Shown one piece after another: positions 5,642 through 12,746 of a stretch of DNA of 12,945 nt. Position 1 is the first letter of the stretch, and every line of letters begins with the position of its first letter. The notes under the pieces were generated by a model, which had not been told where the DNA came from, did no database searches, and worked only from the letters and a program-made list of their open reading frames with translations. Made by a program: the position numbers and the translations under genes. The stretch comes from an uncultured Collinsella sp. (GTDB lineage: Bacteria > Actinomycetota > Coriobacteriia > Coriobacteriales > Coriobacteriaceae), in NCBI GenBank assembly GCA_902495985.1, contig CABUZF010000018.1, positions 1 to 12,945 of the forward strand. Reading direction: 5' to 3'.

Positions 5642-5661
5642 AATTACTCAGCATATATTGA

Positions 5662-5702
5662 GGGGTCCTTGTCCGGTTCACGAGACAAGGACCCCTTATT
5701 TT
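5662..5702 (+). terminator. Intrinsic terminator of the parAB unit
   Basis: GGGGTCCTTGTC (5662-5673) and GACAAGGACCCC (5684-5695) form a perfect 12-bp stem with a 10-nt loop. TTATTTT follows at 5696-5702. It ends the plus-strand parA-parB-YtxH transcript. Confidence 0.9.
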
Positions 5703-5746
5703 GGCCGTAAAAAATGGGACAGGTAGCAGCTGATTCAAAATAAAGG

Positions 5747-5794
5747 TCAATAAATGAAACGACCCCGGTTGCATATTCTGTAACCGGGGTCGTT
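5747..5794 (-). terminator. Intrinsic terminator of rlmN
   Basis: AACGACCCCGGTT (5758-5770) and AACCGGGGTCGTT (5782-5794) form a perfect 13-bp stem with an 11-nt loop. Read on the minus strand, downstream of rlmN, the stem is followed by a T-rich tail (TTCATTTATT). On the plus strand the following sequence is less T-rich, so it mainly serves rlmN. Confidence 0.85.
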
Positions 5795-5797
5795 CGA

Positions 5798-5813
5798 TGT
5801 TTCACATGAAACG
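5798..5813. promoter_or_regulatory. Degenerate parS-like site
   Basis: TGTTTCACATGAAACG matches 14 of 16 positions of the parS palindrome. The changes are in the central CACGTG (to CACATG) and in the last base. It lies between the rlmN stop codon and the rlmN terminator, 2.1 kb from the perfect parS cluster. ParB of other bacteria binds some sites with one or two mismatches, though a change in the central CpG could weaken binding. Confidence 0.5.
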
Positions 5814-5831
5814 TTTTGGGGTGCGACTCCC

Positions 5832-6884
5832 CTATGCGTTCTTCTGAACTTTGAAGCGCTGCTTCAGTTGTCCGCAAGCGGCGTCAATATCGTTACCACG
5901 GGAGTTCCGAATCGTGGTCTCGATGCCACGGGACTCAAGACGACGCTGAAGATCCTCAACCTTATGAATCGGCGACGGCTTGAGCGGGCTGCCCTCGATG
6001 TCGTTAAGCTGAATCAGGTTAACGTGGCACAGCGTTCCCTCGCAGAAGTCGCAGAGCGCCTGCATCTCGGGATTCGTATCGTTAACGCCTTCGATCATGG
6101 CATACTCATAGGTCGGGCGGCGGCCAGTCTTCTCGGTGTAGAGCTGAAGCGCCTCGTGAAGGCGAAGCAGCGTGTACTTCTTAACACCGGGCATGAGCTT
6201 ATTGCGCGTCGACTGAATGGCGGAATGCAGAGAAACGGCAAGCGTGAACTGCTCGGGGATATCGGCAAATTTGCGAATACCGGGAATAACGCCGCTGGTG
6301 GAGACGGTGAGGTGACGAGCACCGATACCAATGCCATCGGGGTCGTTGAGGATTCGCAGCGCCTTGAGAACCTCATCGTAGTTGGCAAACGGCTCGCCCT
6401 GGCCCATGAAGACAACGCTTGTTGCACGTTCGCCAAAATCATTCGAGACATGCAACACCTGGTCGACGATCTCTTGAGCGGTCAGAGAGCGCTTGAGGCC
6501 GTTGAGACCGGTAGCGCAAAAAGCACAGCCCATGCCACAGCCAGCCTGAGTAGAAACACAGACGGAGAGTTTATTGCGACGAGGCATACCGACAGTCTCG
6601 ACGGAAATGCCGTCGTGGTACTCGAGCAGATACTTGCGCGAGCCGTCTTTGGAAACCTGCTTGATAAGCTCCGTCGGCGTGTCAAAGGCAAAAGCCTCTT
6701 TAAGCTGCTCGCGGAAGGCCTTGGGAAGGTTGGTCATATCGTCAAACGAACAAACGTTCTTCTCAAAGACCCATTCGATGAGCTGTTTCGCGCGGAAGGC
6801 GGGCTGGCCAAGTTCTGCCACGAGCTCGCGAATATCGTTTTGGCTCAAGTCGCGAATGTCCTGAGATTTAGTCCTGGGATTCAT
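5832..6884 (-). CDS. rlmN: Dual-specificity rRNA/tRNA adenine-C2 methyltransferase RlmN
   Basis: RlmN is a radical SAM enzyme that methylates C2 of A2503 in 23S rRNA and of A37 in a subset of tRNAs. The 350-residue product has the CxxxCxxC iron-sulphur motif at Cys116, Cys120 and Cys123 (AGCGMGCAFCATG). It also has the two cysteines of the ping-pong mechanism: Cys109 in SVCVSTQ, and Cys337 in NDIDAACGQL, the methyl-carrying residue. GQGEPFANYDEV (161-172) and LAVSLHSA (215-222) are other family motifs. The ATG start at 6884 has GAAAGG at 6890-6895. The gene stands alone on this strand, with its own terminator at 5747-5794, and is divergent from ddl across 85 bp. All key residues are present, so it should be active. 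Confidence 0.96.
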   Translation of the reverse strand: MNPRTKSQDIRDLSQNDIRELVAELGQPAFRAKQLIEWVFEKNVCSFDDMTNLPKAFREQLKEAFAFDTPTELIKQVSKDGSRKYLLEYHDGISVETVGMPRRNKLSVCVSTQAGCGMGCAFCATGLNGLKRSLTAQEIVDQVLHVSNDFGERATSVVFMGQGEPFANYDEVLKALRILNDPDGIGIGARHLTVSTSGVIPGIRKFADIPEQFTLAVSLHSAIQSTRNKLMPGVKKYTLLRLHEALQLYTEKTGRRPTYEYAMIEGVNDTNPEMQALCDFCEGTLCHVNLIQLNDIEGSPLKPSPIHKVEDLQRRLESRGIETTIRNSRGNDIDAACGQLKQRFKVQKNA

Positions 6885-6923
6885 GGAAGCCTTTCGATTT
6901 TGGGGAAACGTAGAGGGTATCGC

Positions 6924-6929
6924 TACAAT
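6924..6929 (+). promoter_or_regulatory. Possible -10 box of the ddl promoter
   Basis: TACAAT at 6924-6929 lies in the 85-bp gap between the divergent rlmN and ddl starts, 41 bp before the ddl ATG. The -35 region 18 bp upstream (TTGGGG, 6900-6905) is a poor match, so the call is tentative. Confidence 0.35.
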
Positions 6930-6969
6930 ATGGTATCAGCTGCAGAAATTATAGAGGAGGAGTCTGCCC

Positions 6970-7935
6970 ATGCCGGGTAAAAGCCTAGAGAACATGCACG
7001 TAGCGGTCTTGGCGGGCGGTCATTCCGCCGAGCGCGAGATCTCGCTCAATTCGGGAAAGAACGTCGTGGTGGCCTTGAAGGAGGCCGGCTACACCTCGGT
7101 GGAGCTGCTCGACACGGCCGCTGATGACTTTATGGTAACCATGGCGACTGGCGGTTTCGATGTGGCGTTTATCGCCATGCACGGTGCCGGCGGCGAGGAT
7201 GGTGCCATGCAGGGTGCCATGGAGACCCTGGGTATCCCCTACACGGCGTCGGGTGTGCTCGCGAGCGCCTGCGGTGCCGACAAGGAGGTCTCGAAGCTCC
7301 TATACGCTAAGGCGGGCATTCCCATTGCCCCCGGCCTGGCGCTCGAAGTGGGCGATGAAGTCGATATCGATCATATCGTCGAGGTTTGTGGCGAGCGCTG
7401 CTTTGTGAAGCCGGCCGTAAACGGTTCCAGCTATGGCATTTCCCTGGTCCATGAGCCCTCCGAGCTGCCCGCGGCAATTGCCAAGGCGTTTGAGTACGGC
7501 GACAAAGTGCTGGTCGAGAAGTGCATCGAGGGTACCGAGATCACCGTCGGCGTGTACGGCGAGGACGACGTCCGCGCCCTGCCGATTGTCGAGATTCGCA
7601 AGCCCGAGGACTGTGAGTTCTACGATCTGGACGTGAAATATGTCGACCCTACGGACATCCATCGTATTCCGGCGCAGATTTCACCCGAGAACTATGCTCG
7701 TGCCCAGGAGCTTGCCTGTGCCGCTCACAAGGCCCTCGGTTGCCTGGGCATCTCGCGCAGCGATTTTATCGTGAGCGAGGACGGCCCCGTTATCCTCGAG
7801 ACCAATACCATTCCCGGCATGACCGATACGTCGCTGTATCCGGATGAGATCCGCCACACCGACGACATGACGTTCCCGCAGGTCTGTGACAGCCTGATCC
7901 GTATGGGTCTTCGTCGAGCGGGCATTGCATGCTAA
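6970..7935 (+). CDS. ddl: D-alanine--D-alanine ligase
   Basis: Ddl joins two D-alanines with ATP to make the dipeptide that ends the peptidoglycan stem peptide. The 321-residue ATP-grasp protein shows GGHSAEREISLNSG (16-29), HGAGGEDGAMQG (71-82), GIPYTASGVLASA (88-100), GSSYGIS (152-158), SRSDF (262-266) and LETNTIPGMTDTSLYP (276-291). These cover the substrate, ATP and metal sites. Tyr224 in the VKYVDP segment aligns with the omega-loop tyrosine typical of D-Ala-D-Ala ligases, not the His or Phe found in D-lactate-forming enzymes; this is a by-eye alignment. Family members usually read YTGSGV and GSSVGI at the two sites written here as YTASGV and GSSYGI. The ATG at 6970 has GGAGG at 6956-6960. 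The helicase gene starts within its last 7 bp. Confidence 0.95.
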   Translation: MPGKSLENMHVAVLAGGHSAEREISLNSGKNVVVALKEAGYTSVELLDTAADDFMVTMATGGFDVAFIAMHGAGGEDGAMQGAMETLGIPYTASGVLASACGADKEVSKLLYAKAGIPIAPGLALEVGDEVDIDHIVEVCGERCFVKPAVNGSSYGISLVHEPSELPAAIAKAFEYGDKVLVEKCIEGTEITVGVYGEDDVRALPIVEIRKPEDCEFYDLDVKYVDPTDIHRIPAQISPENYARAQELACAAHKALGCLGISRSDFIVSEDGPVILETNTIPGMTDTSLYPDEIRHTDDMTFPQVCDSLIRMGLRRAGIAC

Positions 7936-10823
7936 TCGAGGACGCGGTTTCGTCAGGAACGCCGCAGTTTGTCATCGACTCCTATGCCACGCTTGCCGAA
8001 CGCGCCAAAACGCAGTCCTTCGGCCTTATCGAGGAAGATGTGATTGTCCTCGATACCGAGACCACAGGTCTTTCGGTGCAGGACAACGAGCTGATCGAGA
8101 TCTCGGCGGCCCGTCTTTCGGGCCGCGAGATCGTCGACCGCTTCGATACCTTCGTACATCCCAAGCAGCTAATTCCTGCCGAGATTACCGAGCTCACGAG
8201 CATTACAAATGCCGATGTGGCAGATGCCCCGTCGGCCGTTGAGGCCGTCGCCGCTCTCGCCGATTTTGTCGGTGGTTGCCCGGTGATCGCACATAACGCC
8301 ACGTTCGACCGCTCGTTTATCGAGTCGGTCAAAGGCGGCGTCAACGTGAGCGATATCTGGATCGATTCGCTGGCGCTGTCGCGCATCGCGCTTCCGCGCC
8401 TGGCCTCGCACAAGCTGTCTTTTATGGCCGATCTGTTTGGCTGTGACTCGGTATCACACCGTGCCAATGCCGACGTCGACGCCCTGTGTGGCGTATGGCG
8501 CGTGTTGCTCGTGGCGCTCACCGACTTGCCTCAGGGCCTTATGGCGCGCCTAGCCGACATGCATCCGGATGTGCCTTGGTCCTATCGTCCTATCTTCTCA
8601 TTCTTGGCAGGGCAGAACCCTGGTTCTATCTTCTCTCTCAGCGCCGCTCGTGCTAACGTTCTCAAGGCCGATCGCGCCGACGATCGGGTGGACGCCGACG
8701 AACTGCCGGTCCTCAAGATGCCGAGTCGTGAGGAGATTGAGGCAGACTATGCGCCAGGTGGCCTGGTCAATCGCATGTATCCCACCTACGAGCCGCGTGA
8801 TGAGCAGATCGCGATGGCGCTCGAGGTCCGCGATGCGCTGGTCACGGGCACTCATCGTGTAATTGAGGCGGGCACAGGCGTCGGCAAATCGATGGCCTAC
8901 CTGGTGCCTTTTGCCGAGGCAGCGCGCCGTAACAACATCACGGTTGGTATTGCGACCAAATCGAACAATCTTGCCGACCAGCTCATGTACCATGAGCTGC
9001 CAAAACTTGCCGAGCAACTGGACGGTGGTCTGTCATTTTGCGCTCTCAAGGGCTATGACCACTATCCGTGCCTGCGCAAGCTTGAGCGCATGAGCCGAGG
9101 CCAGGTCGAGATTACCACCAAGCGCGATCCGGCGGACACGCTCACGGCGGTCGCGGTCATTATGGCGTACGTTTGCCAATCAGCCGATGGCGACCTCGAC
9201 TCGCTCGGCATTCGGTGGCGCAGCGTCAACCGTCCCGACTTTACGACGGCCTCGCGCGAGTGTGCTCGTCGCCTCTGCCCGTTTTTCCCTGATAAATGTT
9301 TGGTCCACGGCGCTCGCCGTCGTGCGGCGCATGCCGATGTGGTGGTCACCAACCATTCCCTGCTGTTCCGCAATGTCGCGGCCGAGGGCAGGATTTTACC
9401 TCCGATTCGTCATTGGGTAATCGACGAGGCCCATTCCATCGAGCGCGAGGCGCGCCGTCAGTGGGCGCGCGTGGTGTCGGCGGACGAATCACGCGTTCTG
9501 TTTGAGCGCCTGGGTGGCTCGAGCGCCGGCGCGCTAAGCCAGGTTTCCCGTGATTTGGCAACCTCCGAGGGCTCTACGCTCTATCTGGGCCTTACTGCCA
9601 AGGCGACGTCGACGGTTGCGCGCGCGAGCATGGCAATCGCCGACGTGTTCGATGGCGTTCGCGAGCTCGGTCGCCGTGCCCGTGGGGGTTATGACAATGC
9701 CAATCTATGGATTGGCCCCGAGCTGCGCGAATCTGACGACTGGCATGATTTCTTACAGTCGGCCTACGCTGCCATCGACGCATTGGAACAGGCTGACAAG
9801 AGCGTCGACGCGCTGGTGCAAGCCGTCGCCGCCGACAAGCCCGAGGTTGTTGTCGACCTGGGTGATATCTCGCGCCGCCTGCACGAGCTGGCCGAGAACC
9901 TCAAACTCATCATTGATGGCACCGATGAACACTACGTGTATTCGCTGCAGGTCAATCGCAGGCTGCGTGCCGGCGGAGAGTCAATGACCGCAGAGCGCAT
10001 CGACATTGGCGAGGCCTTGGCAACCGAGTGGCTGCCCGAGGTTCACACGGCTATCTTTGCCTCGGCGACCATGACGGTGTCCAAAAGCTTCGAACACTTT
10101 AACCACGCGATCGGCCTCGATCGCATCGGTGCTTCAACATCCTCATCGCTGCACTTGGACTCGAGCTACGACTTCGATTCGAACATGGCTGTAGTCGTTG
10201 CGGGCGATATCCCCGATCCGCGCGATCGCGAGAGCTATCTTACGGCGCTCGAGCGCGTGCTGGTCGACGCCCATCTTGCCATGGGCGGATCGGTGCTCAC
10301 ACTGTTCACCAATCGGCGCGACATGGAAGACCTGTACGCCCGCGTTGAGCCCAAGATGGCCCGTGCGGGTCTGGAGCTCAACTGCCAGCAGCGCAACTCA
10401 TCTCCTCGTCGCCTGCGCGATCGGTTTATCAACGAGCCGACTTCATCGCTTTTTGCGCTTAAGGCCTTCTGGGAGGGGTTCGACGCCAGCGGCGAGACGC
10501 TGCGCTGCGTCATCATTCCCAAGCTGCCGTTCTCGAGTCCCACGGACCCGCTCTCGTGCGAGCGCAACCTGCGCGAAGACCGCGCTTGGGCGCGCTATTC
10601 GCTGCCCGAGGCGGTGCTCGAGGTCAAGCAGGCGGCCGGCCGCCTTATCCGCTCGTCGACCGATTGCGGCGTGCTGATTCTGGCCGACCCGCGCCTGGTG
10701 ACGAAGGGCTACGGAAAGAAGTTCTTAACGTCGCTGCCCACGAGCTCCTACCAGCGCATCGAATCGGCGCAGATCGGTCACTATCTGCAACTGTGGCGCG
10801 CACGCCACGAGCGGCGGCGCTAA
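7929..10823 (+). CDS. dinG: DEDDh exonuclease fused to DinG/XPD-family helicase
   Basis: This 964-residue protein joins two enzymes. Residues about 37-200 are a DnaQ-like 3'-5' exonuclease with all acidic sites: DTETTG (Asp42, Glu44), AHNATFD (Asp127) and SHRANAD (His177, Asp182). Residues about 280-960 are a superfamily 2 DinG/XPD helicase. It has Walker A EAGTGVGKS (313-321), DEAH (499-502) and motif VI QAAGRLIR (901-908). Four cysteines in the right place for a 4Fe-4S cluster are Cys381, Cys445, Cys450 and Cys457. The exonuclease-DinG fusion is common in Gram-positives, but several of those have lost the cluster cysteines or helicase residues; here both modules look intact. The ATG overlaps the ddl end by 7 bp. 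Probable role: processing of DNA structures during repair or replication. Confidence 0.92.
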   Translation: MLIEDAVSSGTPQFVIDSYATLAERAKTQSFGLIEEDVIVLDTETTGLSVQDNELIEISAARLSGREIVDRFDTFVHPKQLIPAEITELTSITNADVADAPSAVEAVAALADFVGGCPVIAHNATFDRSFIESVKGGVNVSDIWIDSLALSRIALPRLASHKLSFMADLFGCDSVSHRANADVDALCGVWRVLLVALTDLPQGLMARLADMHPDVPWSYRPIFSFLAGQNPGSIFSLSAARANVLKADRADDRVDADELPVLKMPSREEIEADYAPGGLVNRMYPTYEPRDEQIAMALEVRDALVTGTHRVIEAGTGVGKSMAYLVPFAEAARRNNITVGIATKSNNLADQLMYHELPKLAEQLDGGLSFCALKGYDHYPCLRKLERMSRGQVEITTKRDPADTLTAVAVIMAYVCQSADGDLDSLGIRWRSVNRPDFTTASRECARRLCPFFPDKCLVHGARRRAAHADVVVTNHSLLFRNVAAEGRILPPIRHWVIDEAHSIEREARRQWARVVSADESRVLFERLGGSSAGALSQVSRDLATSEGSTLYLGLTAKATSTVARASMAIADVFDGVRELGRRARGGYDNANLWIGPELRESDDWHDFLQSAYAAIDALEQADKSVDALVQAVAADKPEVVVDLGDISRRLHELAENLKLIIDGTDEHYVYSLQVNRRLRAGGESMTAERIDIGEALATEWLPEVHTAIFASATMTVSKSFEHFNHAIGLDRIGASTSSSLHLDSSYDFDSNMAVVVAGDIPDPRDRESYLTALERVLVDAHLAMGGSVLTLFTNRRDMEDLYARVEPKMARAGLELNCQQRNSSPRRLRDRFINEPTSSLFALKAFWEGFDASGETLRCVIIPKLPFSSPTDPLSCERNLREDRAWARYSLPEAVLEVKQAAGRLIRSSTDCGVLILADPRLVTKGYGKKFLTSLPTSSYQRIESAQIGHYLQLWRARHERRR

Positions 10824-11737
10824 AGCGGACAGACGAGGGTTTTTGCCATATCGCACAGGCGCTTTGACAGGGCGGGGTCATCCAAGATGCGGATGGCTCC
10901 GCCCGCTGTGATTACCTGGCTCAGTAGCCAACGCTCAGAGCCGTAATGCACGGTTACCGTTGCCATGTCTGCCCCGCTGTGCTCGATTAGAGTGATGCCG
11001 GCCCAGTCCAGATGCTCCGCCATATCGAATGGCATCAAGAGCTTTGCGCTACGCTGTGTCCGGGCAAGGGAATCGCGGAGGGATGCAACGTCCGGTGCGT
11101 GAGGCACGACGGAGTCTTCCGTCAAGGCGAGTCCCTCGATTTTATCCATGCGATAGGTGCGCTGCTCATCGACTGTGATGTCCCAGGCAATCAGGTATGT
11201 TTGGTCGCCGTTTGCCGTAATGCGCAAGGGGTCGACCAGACGCTCGCGTGGCCGTGCATCGTCCATCGAGCGATACGAGATGCGACAGCGAACGCCGTCC
11301 TGAATGGCGCAGCTCAGCTGCTGCCAGTGCGACCCGTGGTTGACGGTGTCAAAGACGCGTTGGTTATAGCCGAGCTCTTCGGGCAGAAGGGCATGTCGAA
11401 TCCGAGCTGCCGTCTGCGGCTCGATCTCCAACGATTCAAGTTCATGGTTGAGCACGGCGCCCTCGGCGGCACTCAGGCGCAACGGTAGCACGCGCCCGGC
11501 GTCACCAGTGAGGGCCACGCGCTCGCCGCGGCATTCGCAGATGATGCGCGCGCCCGATTCTCGGTCCGCGAGCGTCGAGACGATCTCGAGAATCTCGTCG
11601 AGCGATACTCCCGTGATGTCAAAGCGGCCGCAAATTTCGGTTCGTGTCATGCCGCTCTCGCCGGCGGCGTAGAGGGCCTCCATGATGTCGATGGCGCGCG
11701 AGAGTCTCTGCTCGCTGGTGAGTTTACGCACGGGCAT
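10820..11737 (-). CDS. WYL-domain transcriptional regulator, PafC-like
   Basis: A 305-residue regulator with an N-terminal helix-turn-helix-type part (about 1-70) and a WYL domain (about 135-230). The WYL core is VDPLRITANGDQTYLIAWD (168-186) followed by RTYRMDKIEGL (193-203), with the name-giving Trp replaced by Thr. PLRLSAAEGAVL (85-96) resembles the linker of mycobacterial PafC. PafB and PafC act together as transcription activators of the DNA-damage response in mycobacteria; WYL domains are thought to sense ligands such as single-stranded DNA. The ATG at 11737 is preceded by AAAGGA, about 11 nt away; an in-frame TTG at 11758 is possible but would include that site. It overlaps the upstream WYL gene by 14 bp, and its stop overlaps the dinG stop by 4 bp. 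The regulator class is sure, PafC orthology is inference. Confidence 0.85.
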   Translation of the reverse strand: MPVRKLTSEQRLSRAIDIMEALYAAGESGMTRTEICGRFDITGVSLDEILEIVSTLADRESGARIICECRGERVALTGDAGRVLPLRLSAAEGAVLNHELESLEIEPQTAARIRHALLPEELGYNQRVFDTVNHGSHWQQLSCAIQDGVRCRISYRSMDDARPRERLVDPLRITANGDQTYLIAWDITVDEQRTYRMDKIEGLALTEDSVVPHAPDVASLRDSLARTQRSAKLLMPFDMAEHLDWAGITLIEHSGADMATVTVHYGSERWLLSQVITAGGAIRILDDPALSKRLCDMAKTLVCPL

Positions 11738-12746
11738 GCTCGTGCACCGTCCTTTCAATGAGGTGGTTCCACGCCTGCTTGAGCGATTTGGGGGCCATGG
11801 GCCTCATGCCGTCCATGGCGTGGGCCATGCAAAATGAGGCGGCGGCTTCAAGGTCGCGCACGTCAACGGTCCAGATCCATCCCGCATCGGTGTGTGCGAG
11901 CTCACCTCGCCCGCGCGTGAGGCCGTTGATCATATCGATCTGCGTCTGAGGGGCGAACGAGAACGTGGCTGCAACGGGCGGTCGGTCGGCGAAATCGAAT
12001 TCAAAGAACAGATAGTCGTTGAGATTGAAGTCCGCAGGGATGGCGTAGGCCTTCGAAGGACGCCAAGCGCGAACGATACGGTCGCAGCGGAATGTCCTGA
12101 TGTCGTCGGTGACATTGTCGAGGCCGCAGAAGTACGCCACGCCCTCGCGTTCGAACATGCCGTAGACACAGACGGTACGTTCTTTCTGCTCGCCGCGTCC
12201 GTTCTGATATAAAAATCGCAGCGCGCATCGCTCGGCAAAGGCGCTCCATACCGCATCGACGGTGGGAGAGCGGCGGATCGGTACTTCGTCCACCGCCGAC
12301 ATGCCGGTGAGGTAGGCAATTTTGGAGCGAATATCGGCAAGCGGCGCGGCAAAGGTGGAAGAGCCGGCCGCTAGCGTCTGGTCGATGGCGTTGAGTAGGA
12401 TGTCGGCGTCGTCTGCGGTGATGAGGCCGCCTGCAGCAAACGTGTGCTCGCGGTCGATTGTCCACGAGCTTTCCTCGGTCTCCTGCGCACCGGCGGGGCG
12501 AACCTCCTTGATTAAGATGCCACGCTCGAGCAGTTTGTCACGATCGCGCCGAAACTTGCGCTTATCCGAGTCGATGTTGCCCGAGCCATATCCTAGGTCA
12601 GAATCCAAGACAATCTGCTCGGTCGTCAGCGGTTCGGGGGAGCTGTTGAGCACAAAGAAAAGGTTGAGGATGCGCTGAGCCGTTTTATCGAAACTGGGCT
12701 CCGAACTTCCCTTTTTAATTGTCGCGGTCGCGTCGCTTGCCGTCAT
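11724..12746 (-). CDS. WYL-domain transcriptional regulator, PafB-like
   Basis: A 340-residue regulator. Residues about 19-100 form a winged-helix-like part with the PafB pattern: KTAQRILNLFFVLNSS, LTTEQIVLDSDLGY and KRKFRRDRDKLLERGI. The WYL domain follows: VYGMFEREGVAYFCGLD (194-210) and RTFRCDRIVRAW (217-228), where the WYL tripeptide has become AYF but the Arg-rich ending is kept. A C-terminal WCX-like part runs to the end. The ATG at 12746 has GAGGA at 12751-12755. It is the first gene of a two-gene unit with the PafC-like regulator, in the same order as mycobacterial pafB-pafC, although no proteasome or pupylation gene is seen here. The two probably work as a pair. Target genes are unknown; the convergent dinG-type gene is a plausible one. 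Confidence 0.85.
   Translation of the reverse strand: MTASDATATIKKGSSEPSFDKTAQRILNLFFVLNSSPEPLTTEQIVLDSDLGYGSGNIDSDKRKFRRDRDKLLERGILIKEVRPAGAQETEESSWTIDREHTFAAGGLITADDADILLNAIDQTLAAGSSTFAAPLADIRSKIAYLTGMSAVDEVPIRRSPTVDAVWSAFAERCALRFLYQNGRGEQKERTVCVYGMFEREGVAYFCGLDNVTDDIRTFRCDRIVRAWRPSKAYAIPADFNLNDYLFFEFDFADRPPVAATFSFAPQTQIDMINGLTRGRGELAHTDAGWIWTVDVRDLEAAASFCMAHAMDGMRPMAPKSLKQAWNHLIERTVHEHARA

Noticed and set aside
5644..5877. A 77-codon minus-strand frame across the rlmN terminator region
   Set aside because: It would read through two intrinsic hairpins and the parS-like site, overlaps the end of rlmN in another frame, and has no ribosome binding site or family resemblance.
5868..6980. A 370-codon open frame on the plus strand opposite rlmN
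   Set aside because: It is fully antisense to a clear rlmN, has no family resemblance, no ribosome binding site evidence and runs into the ddl start. It is a shadow of the codon pattern on the other strand.
10815..10845. Possible terminator between the dinG-type gene and the PafC-like gene
   Set aside because: There is a run of T at 10841-10845, but only a 4-bp stem (CGCT/AGCG with a 2-nt loop) precedes it, too short and too far away to act as an intrinsic terminator.
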